This document shows positions 11,219 to 22,457 of a stretch of 64,000 nt of DNA, piece after piece (positions within the stretch are counted from its first letter, which is position 1; every line of letters begins with the position of its first letter). The position numbers and the translations under genes are program-made. Source of the DNA: Arthrobacter sp. C9C5 (lineage in GTDB: Bacteria; Actinomycetota; Actinomycetes; Actinomycetales; Micrococcaceae). The notes beneath the pieces are model-generated. The model saw nothing but the letters and a program-made list of their open reading frames with translations, did not search any database and was not told the DNA's origin. The stretch covers positions 1 through 64,000 of the forward strand of contig NZ_JABFMX010000012.1 in the NCBI RefSeq assembly GCF_013359735.1, written 5' to 3'.

Positions 11219-11824
11219 TTGAAGCTTGATCCGAACACCACCGCCCTTGTGCTCATCGAATACCAGAACGACTTCACCTCCGACGGCGGCGGGCTGCATG
11301 ACGCCGTCCGGCCGGTCATGGAAAAGACGGACATGCTCGCCAACACGGCCCGTGCCGTAGAGGCAGCCCGCGCGGCCGGCGTCACGGTCATGCACGCGCC
11401 CATCACGTTTGCCGAGGGCTACAACGAACTCGGCAAGCATCCGTACGGGATCCTCAAGGGGGTCGTGGACGGCGGCGTCTTCGTGAAGGGAACCTGGGGT
11501 GCGGCCATCATCGACGAGCTGGCGCCCGCAGAGGGTGACATCGTGATTGAAGGCAAGCGGGGCCTGGACACCTTTGCCAGCACCAACCTGGACTTCATCC
11601 TGCGCAGCAAGGGCATCAGCACCATCGTCCTGGGCGGGTTCCTGACCAACTGCTGTGTCGAATCAACCATGCGCAGCGGCTACGAGAACGGGTACCAGGT
11701 CGTGACGCTGAGCGACTGCGTGGCTGCAACATCCGTTGAGGAACATGACAACGCGATCGCGTACGACTACCCGATGTTCTCCACCCCGATGACGGCCGAG
11801 GAATTCTCCAGCCGGCTGTCCTGA
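11219..11824 (+). CDS. Isochorismatase-family cysteine hydrolase
   Basis: This is a 201-residue cytoplasmic hydrolase of the isochorismatase/nicotinamidase fold. The nucleophile is in GGFLTNCCVESTMR (Cys near 145), preceded by the usual cis-peptide region, and the catalytic Lys is in EGKRGLDTF (near 102). The acidic residue of the triad appears as Glu 14 in VLIEYQNDF, where most relatives have Asp. The start is TTG, with a strong AGGAGG (11208-11213) five bases upstream; the ATG inside that region leads straight to a stop. The substrate is unknown, and it is distinct from the PncA encoded at 57131. Confidence 0.87.
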   Translation: MKLDPNTTALVLIEYQNDFTSDGGGLHDAVRPVMEKTDMLANTARAVEAARAAGVTVMHAPITFAEGYNELGKHPYGILKGVVDGGVFVKGTWGAAIIDELAPAEGDIVIEGKRGLDTFASTNLDFILRSKGISTIVLGGFLTNCCVESTMRSGYENGYQVVTLSDCVAATSVEEHDNAIAYDYPMFSTPMTAEEFSSRLS

Positions 11825-11842
11825 GCTTCGCCGGTGAACGCA

Positions 11843-11877
11843 AAAACCCCGCCGTTTCGCTGAAACGGCGGGGTTTT
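11843..11877. terminator. Bidirectional intrinsic terminator
   Basis: A perfect 16-bp stem, AAAACCCCGCCGTTTC pairing with GAAACGGCGGGGTTTT, closes a 3-base loop. The A and T tracts at the ends serve both strands. It ends the isochorismatase-family gene (+) and tRNA-Arg (-). Confidence 0.9.
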
Positions 11878-11880
11878 GTT

Positions 11881-11956
11881 TGGTGCCCTCGATAGGATTC
11901 GAACCTACGACCTTCTGCTCCGGAGGCAGACGCTCTATCCCCTGAGCTACGAGGGC
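11881..11956 (-). tRNA. tRNA-Arg, anticodon CCG
   Basis: On the minus strand the acceptor GCCCTCG pairs with CGAGGGC, the D-arm is GCTC...GAGC, and the anticodon stem TCTGC/GCAGA encloses loop CTCCGGA, giving anticodon CCG (reads CGG, arginine). The T-arm carries GGTTCGAATCC, and the 3' CCA is encoded (11881-11883). The 76-base length fits a class I tRNA with a short variable arm. It is divergent from argS, which lies 170 bp away. Confidence 0.96.
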
Positions 11957-12114
11957 AATCAGGGATCCTGCCGTTACCGGCGGGACGTCCTAGAGCTTAG
12001 CAGGAAGGTGGGCTCCAAAGGAAAATCGCCCGTCCGGAGCCGCCGGGGGTCATCCCGGGAGCAGGAACGCCCAAGATGACGGCGGCAAAATTCCGCGGGA
12101 CCGCGGGCCCCCGG

Positions 12115-12120
12115 TAGGCT
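12115..12120 (+). promoter_or_regulatory. -10 box of leaderless argS operon
   Basis: TAGGCT, six bases (GGAACT), then the GTG start of argS. Confidence 0.5.
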
Positions 12121-12126
12121 GGAACT

Positions 12127-13791
12127 GTGACCCCAGAAGAACTCTCCCTCGCCATATCCGCCTGCCTGAAGGACGTCGTCGCCGCCGGTGAAATCGCCCT
12201 TGCCGCCGCCGACATTCCGGAGTCGGTGCGCGTGGAGCGGCCCAAGAACAGGGACCATGGCGACTGGGCCACCAACATCGCCCTCCAGCTGGCAAAGCCG
12301 GCCGGCACCAACCCGCGCCAGCTCGCCGGGCTGCTGAGCGCGCGGCTCGCCTCGATCGAGGGAGTCTCCGCCGTCGACATCGCCGGACCGGGGTTCCTGA
12401 ACATCACCGTCGACGCTGCCGCCGCCGGTGCCCTCGCCAAGGCCATTGTCGAGGCGGGCCCCGCCTACGGCACCAACACGGCGCTCGCGGGCCGCACGGT
12501 CAACATGGAGTTCGTCTCGGCCAACCCCACCGGCCCGCTGCACATCGGCCACACCCGCTGGGCCGCCCTGGGCGACTCGATCGCCCGTGTGCTCCGGGCC
12601 TCCGGCGCGGACGTCACCGCGGAGTACTACATCAACGACGCCGGCTCGCAGATGGACGTCTTCGCGCACTCGGTGCTGTCCCGGCTGCACGGCCGCGGCG
12701 TTCCGGAGGGCGGCTACCCGGGCGAATACATCGCGGACCTGGGTCACGAGGTCCTGACGCAGCACCCCGGCATCCGCGAGCTCACCGACGTCGCGGCGCT
12801 GCCGGTGATCCGCGGCGCCGCCTACAAGGCGCAGCTGCACGACATCCAGCAGACCCTCGCGGAGTTCGGCGTCGAGTTCGACGTCTTCTTCTCCGAGCAG
12901 GAACTGCACGACGCCGGCGCCATCGCGGACGCCGTCGCCCGCCTGCGGGAACAAGGCCACGTCTACGACGACGGCGGCGCGGTCTGGCTGCGCACCACGG
13001 ACTTCGGCGACGACAAGGACCGGGTGATGATCCGCGCGAACGGCGAGCCGACGTACTTCGCCGCCGACGCGGCGTACTACCTGTCCAAGAAGGACCGCGG
13101 CTTCACCGAAAAGATCTATCTGCTCGGCGCCGACCACCACGGCTACATCAACCGGCTCAAGGCGATCGCGGCCGCGGCCGGCGACGATCCCGAGGTCAAC
13201 ATCGAGGTCCTGATCGGCCAGCTCGTCTCCGTCAACGGCGCCAAGCTGTCCAAGCGGGCCGGCAACATTATTGAGCTCAAGGACCTGATCTCCTGGCTGG
13301 GCAAGGACGCCGTCCGGTACTCGCTGGCGCGCTTCCCGGCCGATTCGCCGCTGACCCTGGACCCGGAACTGCTCAAGAAGCACAGCAACGAGAACCCGGT
13401 CTTCTACGTCCAGTACGCGCACGCCCGCTCCCGTGGCGCGGCCCGCAACGCCGTGGCCGCCGGTGTCGAGCGCCGGGTGGAGGGCGAAGATGCCTTCGAC
13501 GCGTCCCTGCTGGACCATGCGACGGAAAACGAGCTGCTCTCGCACCTGGGCAGCTACCCCTCGATCGTGGCCAAGGCGGCCGAGCTGCGCGAACCGCACC
13601 GCGTCGCCCGCCACCTCGAAGTCATCGCCGGCGCCTACCACCGCTGGTACGACGCCTGCCGCGTCGCGCCGCTGGGCGAGGAAGCCATCACCGATCTGAA
13701 CCGCACCCGGCTGTGGCTCAACGATGCCACCAGCCAGGTGCTCGCCAACGGACTGGAACTGCTGGGCGTTTCGGCGCCGGAACGGATGTGA
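12127..13791 (+). CDS. argS: Arginyl-tRNA synthetase
   Basis: The 554-residue class I synthetase charges tRNA-Arg with arginine. It has the ArgS N-terminal domain (about 1-90), the HIGH motif as PLHIGHTRW near residue 137, the KMSKS equivalent AKLSKRAGN near 371, and a C-terminal DALR anticodon-binding domain from about 430 onward. The GTG start lies 6 bases after a TAGGCT box. Five bases separate it from lysA, and together they begin an argS-lysA-hom-thrC-thrB run. ArgS followed by LysA is a common actinobacterial order. Confidence 0.97.
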   Translation: MTPEELSLAISACLKDVVAAGEIALAAADIPESVRVERPKNRDHGDWATNIALQLAKPAGTNPRQLAGLLSARLASIEGVSAVDIAGPGFLNITVDAAAAGALAKAIVEAGPAYGTNTALAGRTVNMEFVSANPTGPLHIGHTRWAALGDSIARVLRASGADVTAEYYINDAGSQMDVFAHSVLSRLHGRGVPEGGYPGEYIADLGHEVLTQHPGIRELTDVAALPVIRGAAYKAQLHDIQQTLAEFGVEFDVFFSEQELHDAGAIADAVARLREQGHVYDDGGAVWLRTTDFGDDKDRVMIRANGEPTYFAADAAYYLSKKDRGFTEKIYLLGADHHGYINRLKAIAAAAGDDPEVNIEVLIGQLVSVNGAKLSKRAGNIIELKDLISWLGKDAVRYSLARFPADSPLTLDPELLKKHSNENPVFYVQYAHARSRGAARNAVAAGVERRVEGEDAFDASLLDHATENELLSHLGSYPSIVAKAAELREPHRVARHLEVIAGAYHRWYDACRVAPLGEEAITDLNRTRLWLNDATSQVLANGLELLGVSAPERM

Positions 13792-13796
13792 ACGCC

Positions 13797-15296
13797 ATGA
13801 CCGCGAACCAGAACAACAGCGCTGCAGCCTCCCCGCTCGCCCCGGACTGGCTGGCCGTACCGGAGGACCTCAACGCCCTGCACAAGCCGATGTGGGCCGC
13901 CGGGGTTGAGCGCAACGAGGGTGGCGAACTGGCCATTGACGGCGTCACCGTCAGCGAACTGCAGCGGCAGTTCGGCACGCCGCTGTTCGTGATGAGCGAG
14001 ACCGACTTCCGGGCCCGCGCCCGGGCCTTCCAGGACGCCTTCAACGAGGCCTTCGCGGACATCTGCGGGGGAGTGGATGTCTACTACGCCGGCAAGTCGT
14101 TCCTGTGCACCGCCGTCGTCCGCTGGGTCGAGGAGGAAGGGCTCCGGCTGGACACCGCCTCCGGCGGGGAACTCGCCGTGGCGGCCCGTGCCGGCATTCC
14201 CGGCGCCGCCGTCGCACTGCACGGCAACAACAAGTCCGACGCCGAGATCCACCGCGCCCTCGATATGGGGCTGGGCCGGATCGTCGTCGACAGCCTCGAC
14301 GAACTGGAGCGCGTCGCTGCGATCGCGGCGAACCGCGGCGAAACCGCGAAGGTCATGCTGCGGCTGACCCCGGGCGTGCACGCGCACACCCACGAGTTCA
14401 TCGCCACCGCGCATGAAGACCAGAAGTTCGGCCTCTCGATGGCCGGGGACTCCACCGACCAGGCCGGGCTGTCCGCCGCGGAGGAGGCAGTGGCGGCCGC
14501 CGCCGGGCATGGCAGCATCGAACTGCTGGGCCTGCACTGCCACATCGGCTCGCAGATCTTCGAGCCGGACGGCTTCGCCCTCGCCGCGGAGAAGCTGCTC
14601 GACTTCCTCGCCGCGATGCAGGCCAAGTATTCGATCGTGCTGCCCGAGCTGGACCTGGGCGGCGGCTACGGCATCGCCTACACCCCGGTGGACACCCCGC
14701 GGCCGCCGGCGGAAATCGCCCGGGCGATGGCCGCAGTCGTCCGCGCCAAGGTGGCCGAGCTCGGCATCACCGCACCGCGGATCTCGATCGAGCCCGGCCG
14801 GGCGATCGTCGGCACCAGCACCTTCACGCTCTACGAGGTGGGCACCCTGAAGACCGTCCGGGTGGACGCTCCGGCCGCCGCGGGCGGCGAAACGGGCGGA
14901 ACCGGTGAAACAGCGGCAGAAAACGTTACGTATCCCCGCCGCTATGTGTCGGTGGACGGCGGCATGAGCGACAACGCCCGCCCGGTGCTCTACGACGCGG
15001 ATTATTCGGCGGTTCTGGCGTCCCGCAGCTCCGACGCGGCTCCGCAGCTGTCCCGAGTAGTGGGCAAACATTGCGAGAGCGGCGACATAGTTGTTAGAGA
15101 TGTATATCTGCCCGAGGACGTGGCAGCCGGTGATCTGCTCGCTGTACCGGGGACCGGCGCCTACTGCTGGGCCCTGTCAAGCAACTACAACTATCTGGCC
15201 CGGCCGGGCGTTGTCGCGGTACGCGATGGATCAGTCCGGCTCATTGTCCGCGGCGAAACCGAACAAGATCTGCTGAACCGCGACATGGGAGTCTGA
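13797..15296 (+). CDS. lysA: Diaminopimelate decarboxylase
   Basis: This 499-residue PLP enzyme makes L-lysine from meso-diaminopimelate, the last step of lysine synthesis. The PLP lysine lies in YYAGKSF (near residue 99). GLHCHIGSQI and LDLGGGYGIAY bind substrate and phosphate, EPGRAIV follows, and the C-terminal CESGD and GAYCWALSSNYN motifs complete the active site. A Gly/Thr/Ala-rich insertion of about 20 residues sits near residues 360-380 (AAAGGETGGTGETAAEN). The ATG at 13797 was preferred, as upstream frame text overlaps argS. The stop directly abuts the hom ATG. Confidence 0.97.
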   Translation: MTANQNNSAAASPLAPDWLAVPEDLNALHKPMWAAGVERNEGGELAIDGVTVSELQRQFGTPLFVMSETDFRARARAFQDAFNEAFADICGGVDVYYAGKSFLCTAVVRWVEEEGLRLDTASGGELAVAARAGIPGAAVALHGNNKSDAEIHRALDMGLGRIVVDSLDELERVAAIAANRGETAKVMLRLTPGVHAHTHEFIATAHEDQKFGLSMAGDSTDQAGLSAAEEAVAAAAGHGSIELLGLHCHIGSQIFEPDGFALAAEKLLDFLAAMQAKYSIVLPELDLGGGYGIAYTPVDTPRPPAEIARAMAAVVRAKVAELGITAPRISIEPGRAIVGTSTFTLYEVGTLKTVRVDAPAAAGGETGGTGETAAENVTYPRRYVSVDGGMSDNARPVLYDADYSAVLASRSSDAAPQLSRVVGKHCESGDIVVRDVYLPEDVAAGDLLAVPGTGAYCWALSSNYNYLARPGVVAVRDGSVRLIVRGETEQDLLNRDMGV

Positions 15297-16613
15297 ATGA
15301 CGGAATTGCGAACCCTGAAAGTGGCCCTGCTGGGCTGTGGCAACGTCGGGGCCCAGGTTGCGCGGATTCTCATTGACGACGCCGACACCCTGGCGTCCCG
15401 TACCGGGGCCCGCCTTGAACTGAGCGGCATCGCCGTGCGCAACCTCGAGGCCCGGCGCGACGTCGAGCTGCCCCACGAGCTCTTCACCAACGACGCCGAG
15501 GCGCTCGTCAAGGACGCCGACCTGGTTATCGAGCTGATGGGCGGGATCGAGCCGGCACGGAGCCTGATCCTCACCGCCATCCGGCACGGCGCGTCCGTCG
15601 TGACCGGGAACAAGGCCCTGCTCGCCCAGGACGGTCCGACCCTCTATGAGGAGGCGGACAAGGCCGGCGTTCAGCTCTCCTACGAGGCCGCCGTCGCCGG
15701 GGCCATCCCCATCCTGCGCCCGATCCGGGACAGCCTCTCCGGGGACCGGATCACCCGGGTGCTGGGCATCGTCAACGGCACCACCAACTTCATTCTGGAC
15801 CAGATGGACACCACGGGCGCGCAGTTCGCCGACGCCCTCGCCGAGGCGCAACGGCTGGGCTACGCCGAAGCGGACCCCACCGCCGACGTCGAGGGCCTTG
15901 ACGCCGCCGCGAAGGCCGCGATCCTCGCGTCGCTGTCCTTCCACACGCGGTTCGCGCTCGAGGACGTCTACTGCGAGGGCATCAGCTCCGTCACGGCCGC
16001 CGACATCGCCGCGGCAAAGGACGCCGGCTTCGTGATCAAGCTGCTGGCGATCGCCGAGAAGCTCACCGATCCCGAGGGCAACGAGGGCGTCTCCGTCCGC
16101 GTGCACCCCACGTTGCTGCCCCGCGAACACCCGCTGGCCGCGGTGCACGGCGCGTTCAACGCCGTGTTCATCGAGGCCGAGAACGCCGGCGAGCTGATGT
16201 TCTACGGCCAGGGAGCCGGCGGCACCCCGACGGCGTCGGCCGTCCTGGGAGACCTGGTCTCGGCGGCCCGCCGGATCGTGCTGGGCGGTCCGGGACGCAC
16301 CGAAACCACCACCGGCCACGTTCCGGCGCTGCCGATCGACGCGGCCATCACCAGCTACTACATCGGCCTCGACGTCGCGGACCAGCCCGGCGTCCTGGCC
16401 CGGATCGCGCAACTCTTCGCCGAACACGGCGTGTCCATCGAAATCATGCGTCAGACCATCCACCGCGACTCGGCCTCCAAATCGGAGTCCGCGGAACTGC
16501 GGATCGTCACGCACCGTGCGAGCGAGGCCGCACTTGCAGCAACCGTCGAGGCCGTCAAGGGCCTGGACGTCATCAATTCCGTCACATCCGTACTGCGGGT
16601 AGAAGGGGTCTAA
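15297..16613 (+). CDS. hom: Homoserine dehydrogenase
   Basis: This 438-residue enzyme reduces aspartate semialdehyde to homoserine, the branch to threonine and methionine. The Rossmann motif LLGCGNVG is at 11-18, catalytic-domain motifs GIVNGTTNFIL and EAQRLGYAEADPTADVEG follow, and there is a C-terminal ACT domain from about 355 (DQPGVLARIAQLFAEHGVSIEIMRQ), which in this family gives threonine feedback control. The ATG follows the lysA stop without a gap, so the two genes are very likely coupled. Confidence 0.97.
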   Translation: MTELRTLKVALLGCGNVGAQVARILIDDADTLASRTGARLELSGIAVRNLEARRDVELPHELFTNDAEALVKDADLVIELMGGIEPARSLILTAIRHGASVVTGNKALLAQDGPTLYEEADKAGVQLSYEAAVAGAIPILRPIRDSLSGDRITRVLGIVNGTTNFILDQMDTTGAQFADALAEAQRLGYAEADPTADVEGLDAAAKAAILASLSFHTRFALEDVYCEGISSVTAADIAAAKDAGFVIKLLAIAEKLTDPEGNEGVSVRVHPTLLPREHPLAAVHGAFNAVFIEAENAGELMFYGQGAGGTPTASAVLGDLVSAARRIVLGGPGRTETTTGHVPALPIDAAITSYYIGLDVADQPGVLARIAQLFAEHGVSIEIMRQTIHRDSASKSESAELRIVTHRASEAALAATVEAVKGLDVINSVTSVLRVEGV

Positions 16614-17720
16614 GTGGCTCACCAATGGCGCGGAGTCATCCGCGAATACGCCGAACGCCTGCCGGTCACCGAGGCCACCAAGGTCATCACCCTGGGCGAG
16701 GGCGGCACCCCGCTGGTGCACGCGCAGAAGCTCTCCGAGCTCACCGGCTGCACCGTCTACCTCAAGGTCGAGGGCATGAACCCGACCGGATCCTTCAAGG
16801 ACCGCGGCATGACCATGGCCATGACGGCGGCGGTCGCCTCCGGCGCCAAGGCCGTGGTCTGCGCCTCCACCGGCAACACCTCCGCCTCGGCCGCGGCCTA
16901 CGCGACGTCGGCCGGGCTGCAGTGCGCCGTGCTGGTGCCCGAGGGCAAAATCTCGATGGGCAAGCTCAGCCAGGCGATCGCGCACGGCGCCACCCTGCTG
17001 CAGGTGGACGGCAACTTTGACGACTGCCTGGACATCGCCCGCAAGCTGGGGGAGTCCTACCCGGTGTTCCTGGTCAACTCGGTCAACCCGGCCCGGATCG
17101 AGGGCCAGAAGACGGGCGCCTTCGAGGTCGTCGACGCGCTCGGCGACGCCCCGGACTTCCACGTGCTCCCGGTCGGCAACGCCGGCAACATCAGCGCCTA
17201 CTGGAAGGGCTACAAGGAGTACGCGGCGCCCTACGAATCAGCTACCGCCGGCACCCTGGCCGCCGTCGCCACGAAGACACCGGTGATGTGGGGCTTCCAG
17301 GCCGCCGGTGCCGCCCCGTTCGTCGCCGGCCACCCCATCACGGAGCCGGACACCATCGCCACCGCCATCCGGATCGGCAACCCCGCGTCCTGGGACACCG
17401 CCGTCGCCGCCCGGGACGAATCCGGCGGCGTGATCGAGGCCGTCACCGATGAGGAAATCCTGTCCGCGCACCGCTGGCTCTCCGCCCGCGAAGGCGTGTT
17501 CGTCGAACCCGGCTCCGCCGCCGGCGTCGCCGGCCTGATCAAGAAGCACGCCGCGGGCGAAGTTCCCGCCGGCAAGACGATCGTCATCACAGTCACCGGC
17601 CACGGCCTCAAGGACCCGCAGTGGGCCTTGCGCACCGAGGACGGCAGCGAGGTGCAGCCGGTCAAGGTCGCCAACGACGTCGTCACGGTGGCCGCCGAAC
17701 TGGGACTGGAAGAAAAATAG
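16614..17720 (+). CDS. thrC: Threonine synthase
   Basis: This 368-residue PLP enzyme turns O-phosphohomoserine into threonine. The PLP lysine is Lys 62 in [11 protein letters not shown]. Cofactor-phosphate binding GNAGN near 187 and the conserved [14 protein letters not shown] segment are present. The length is that of the short actinobacterial form. The GTG start follows the hom stop directly. Substrate comes from thrB, immediately downstream. Confidence 0.97.
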   Translation: MAHQWRGVIREYAERLPVTEATKVITLGEGGTPLVHAQKLSELTGCTVYLKVEGMNPTGSFKDRGMTMAMTAAVASGAKAVVCASTGNTSASAAAYATSAGLQCAVLVPEGKISMGKLSQAIAHGATLLQVDGNFDDCLDIARKLGESYPVFLVNSVNPARIEGQKTGAFEVVDALGDAPDFHVLPVGNAGNISAYWKGYKEYAAPYESATAGTLAAVATKTPVMWGFQAAGAAPFVAGHPITEPDTIATAIRIGNPASWDTAVAARDESGGVIEAVTDEEILSAHRWLSAREGVFVEPGSAAGVAGLIKKHAAGEVPAGKTIVITVTGHGLKDPQWALRTEDGSEVQPVKVANDVVTVAAELGLEEK

Positions 17721-17722
17721 CC

Positions 17723-18709
17723 TTGGAAACCACCCTCACCGTCCCGGCCGAATCTCCCGCCGACATTCCGGCGGTCCCGGCCGGGCAAGTGGTCACCGTC
17801 CGGGTCCCGGCCACCAGCGCCAACCTCGGCCCCGGCTATGACAGCCTGGGCCTGGCCCTCTCGCTGCACGACACGCTGACGGTGGAAACCCTCGAGAGCG
17901 GCGAGCTCGAATTCGAGCTCAGCGGCGAGGGCGCGGACACCCTGCCCCGCGATGCGAGCCACCTGGTGGCCAGGGCCCTCACGGAAGCACTGCACCTGCT
18001 GGGCTTCCGCCACGAGGGTCTGCGGATCACCGCGGACAACGTCAACCCGCACGGCCGCGGCCTCGGGTCCTCGGCCGCCGCCGTGGTTGCAGCCGCCACC
18101 GCCGCGAACGCCCTCGTCCCGGCGGCATCGCGGCGCAGCAAGGACTGGATCCTGCAGTTCACGTCCCGGCTGGAGGGCCATCCGGACAACGTCGCACCCG
18201 CCATTTTCGGCGGACTGGCGCTGTCCTGGCAGGACAGTGACCAGTACAGCAGCACCTGCGCGACGGTCGACGCCGGCATTGTCCCGGTGGTCGCCGTTCC
18301 GGACTTCGAGCTCTCCACCGAGGCCGCCCGGGCACTGCTTCCGGCCTCCGTGGGGCACCACGCCGCCGCGATGAACTCGGGCCGTGCCGCCCTGCTGATC
18401 CACGCGCTGACGCAGAAGCCTGAATTCCTGCTGCCGGGCACCGAGGACTACCTGCACCAGAGCTACCGGGCACAGGCCATGCGGCCCAGCGCTGAGCTGA
18501 TCGCTGCGCTGCGGCGGGCCGGCCATGCCGCCGTCGTCTCCGGCGCGGGACCCACCGTGCTGGTCCTGGCGGCAGGGGAAGAAGAAGCGGCCGACGTCGT
18601 CGAGTTCATCGGAGCTTTCACCGCCGACAACACGCCGGAGGTCGCCTGGCGTGTGATGAAGCTGGCTGTAGACACTGAGGGTGCTAAAGTGGAAGTGCAC
18701 CGGCGGTAA
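17723..18709 (+). CDS. thrB: Homoserine kinase
   Basis: This 328-residue GHMP kinase phosphorylates homoserine. It has the N-terminal motif VPATSANLGPGYDSLGLAL, the ATP-binding HGRGLGSSAAAVVAA near residues 107-120, and GAGPTVLVL as motif 3. The TTG at 17723, two bases after the thrC stop, is the most reasonable start, since relatives begin just before VTVRVPATSANLG. A weak GGAAG lies about 10 bases upstream. It is the last gene of the argS-lysA-hom-thrC-thrB run. Confidence 0.94.
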   Translation: METTLTVPAESPADIPAVPAGQVVTVRVPATSANLGPGYDSLGLALSLHDTLTVETLESGELEFELSGEGADTLPRDASHLVARALTEALHLLGFRHEGLRITADNVNPHGRGLGSSAAAVVAAATAANALVPAASRRSKDWILQFTSRLEGHPDNVAPAIFGGLALSWQDSDQYSSTCATVDAGIVPVVAVPDFELSTEAARALLPASVGHHAAAMNSGRAALLIHALTQKPEFLLPGTEDYLHQSYRAQAMRPSAELIAALRRAGHAAVVSGAGPTVLVLAAGEEEAADVVEFIGAFTADNTPEVAWRVMKLAVDTEGAKVEVHRR

Positions 18710-19018
18710 TCACGCAAGCTTTTTATAAGACCGCGATGTTGGCCAAGTTGCCCTCTCTCATCTTTCACTGCGCAATATTTTCCGGTGCCACCTGCTTTCG
18801 GTCTGACGCAGGAAGCTGCAGAATTCCTCTGTACCCCTGAAGTGTCAGCCGGCCGTCCCTCAATTTCGGGGCGTGTCTTGGTGTAGCAGTAACCGGCCCT
18901 GCCGGCCGAAATCCAACCGGCAAGGCCGAAATCCCGGCTGCAGATCTGAACTGCAGCCCAGATCAAATCACCGCGTCCAGCTCCTAGCCTGGACGCCGTC
19001 GAGGGGGAAGGATCCTTC
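18710..19018 (+). promoter_or_regulatory. rho upstream region and leader
   Basis: This 309-base gap has no convincing gene. It holds a direct repeat GGCCGAAATCC at 18904-18914 and 18924-18934, a hairpin GGCTGCAG/CTGCAGCC (18936-18943 with 18951-18958), a candidate -10 TAGCCT at 18985-18990, and a strong purine-rich ribosome binding site (GAGGGGGAAGGA) before the GTG of rho. A leader with repeats and a hairpin fits the known habit of rho genes to control their own transcription, but the mechanism here is inferred. Confidence 0.5.
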
Positions 19019-21118
<2,100 letters not shown>

Positions 21119-21158
21119 CTGCAATAACCGCTAGATTCTGGCGGTCCCGCGCGCTAAC

Positions 21159-21272
21159 GCCGCACGGATTTTCCGCCCCCGCCCCTCCGCCGGGTGGCGT
21201 CCGATCTACGATCGCACGCCACCCGGCTCCGGCAGGCCCGAAGCCACTCCCGGGGCGGAAAATCCGTGCGGC
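21159..21272. repeat. Nested perfect palindrome between rho and prfA
   Basis: The outer arms are 21 bases and match perfectly: GCCGCACGGATTTTCCGCCCC at 21159-21179 and its complement at 21252-21272. Within them a second stem pairs 21189-21200 with 21216-21227 (12 bp), then after a single C-C mismatch a 5-bp stem CGATC/GATCG closes on loop TAC. No T-tract follows either arm. It could act as the rho transcript end, as an RNA structure, or be a small palindromic repeat element. I cannot tell which from one copy. Confidence 0.85.
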
Positions 21273-21348
21273 TTCGTCGTTAAGTCGCCAGCCGCGGTCC
21301 AGTTTTGTTGTCGTTACTAGACTTGTAGAAGTCGAAAGAGGTTTTGAA

Positions 21349-22422
21349 ATGTTTGAGTCCGTACAGGGGCTGTTGGATGAGCATGCTGCTATCCAGGCCC
21401 AGCTTGGGGATCCTGCTGTTTATGCTGACCAGAAGCTGGCCCGGAAGTTGGGGCGGCGGTCGGCGCAGTTGAACGGCATTGTGGAGGCCTACCACCGCTG
21501 GGAAAGCATCAGCGATGACCTGGCGGCCGCGAAGGAAATGGCCGGGGAGGATCCGGAGTTCGCCGCGGAGGTGCCCGAGCTTGAGGCTGCCCTGGACACG
21601 GCGGCTGCCAAACTGCGCCGCCTGCTCATTCCGCGCGATCCGGACGATGCCCGCAACGTGATCCTTGAGGTCAAGGGCGGCGAAGGCGGCGACGAGGCCG
21701 CCCTGTTCGCCGGCGACCTGCTGCGCATGTACACCCGCTACGCGGAATCCCGCGGCTGGAAGACCGAACTCATCTCGGCCACCGAGTCGGACCTGGGCGG
21801 CTACAAGGACGTCCAGATGGCCGTCAAGGGCAACTCCAACGACCCGGCCGAGGGCGTCTACGCCCGGCTCAAGTTCGAAGGCGGCGTGCACCGCGTGCAG
21901 CGCGTGCCGGTGACCGAGTCCCAGGGCCGTATCCACACCTCGGCGGCCGGCGTGCTGGTGCTCCCGGAAGTGGACGAACCCGAAGAACTCGAAATCAACC
22001 AGAACGATCTCAAGATCGACGTTTACCGTTCCTCCGGCCCCGGCGGCCAGTCGGTCAACACCACCGACTCCGCCGTGCGCATCACCCACCTTCCCACCGG
22101 GATCGTGGTGGCGATGCAGAACGAGAAGTCCCAGCTGCAGAACCGTGAAGCCGGCATGCGCGTGCTGCGCGCCCGCATCCTGGCCCACCAGCAGGAGCAG
22201 ATCGACGCCGAGAACTCGGCCCAGCGCAAGTCGCAGATCCGCACCATGGACCGCTCCGAGCGCATCCGCACCTACAACTACCCGGAAAACCGGATCGCCG
22301 ACCACCGCACCGGCTACAAGGCGTACAACCTGGACCAGGTCATGAACGGCGACCTGGAGCCGGTAATCCAATCCGCCATCGAGATGGACGAACAGGCCCG
22401 CCTTGACGCCATCGGCGACTAG
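21349..22422 (+). CDS. prfA: Peptide chain release factor 1
   Basis: This 357-residue class I release factor reads UAA and UAG. The GGQ motif (232-234, [15 protein letters not shown]) triggers peptide release, and the tripeptide anticodon appears as PVT near 187-189 in [16 protein letters not shown], the RF1-type PxT. An AAAGAGG ribosome binding site stands 8 bases before the ATG, and a TAGACT box lies about 30 bases upstream. It is followed by prmC, which methylates the GGQ glutamine. Confidence 0.97.
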   Translation: MFESVQGLLDEHAAIQAQLGDPAVYADQKLARKLGRRSAQLNGIVEAYHRWESISDDLAAAKEMAGEDPEFAAEVPELEAALDTAAAKLRRLLIPRDPDDARNVILEVKGGEGGDEAALFAGDLLRMYTRYAESRGWKTELISATESDLGGYKDVQMAVKGNSNDPAEGVYARLKFEGGVHRVQRVPVTESQGRIHTSAAGVLVLPEVDEPEELEINQNDLKIDVYRSSGPGGQSVNTTDSAVRITHLPTGIVVAMQNEKSQLQNREAGMRVLRARILAHQQEQIDAENSAQRKSQIRTMDRSERIRTYNYPENRIADHRTGYKAYNLDQVMNGDLEPVIQSAIEMDEQARLDAIGD

Positions 22423-22457
22423 TACGGACCCTGCGCGCTGATGACACCTGAGCCCTG

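Noticed and set aside
11881..12079. Short plus-strand frames around 11876-12079
   Set aside because: They read through the tRNA-Arg gene on the other strand and carry the usual false tRNA translation (FGALDRIRTYDLLLRR type).
15231..17162. 643-codon minus-strand frame opposite hom and thrC
   Set aside because: Antisense shadow of conserved hom and thrC coding text.
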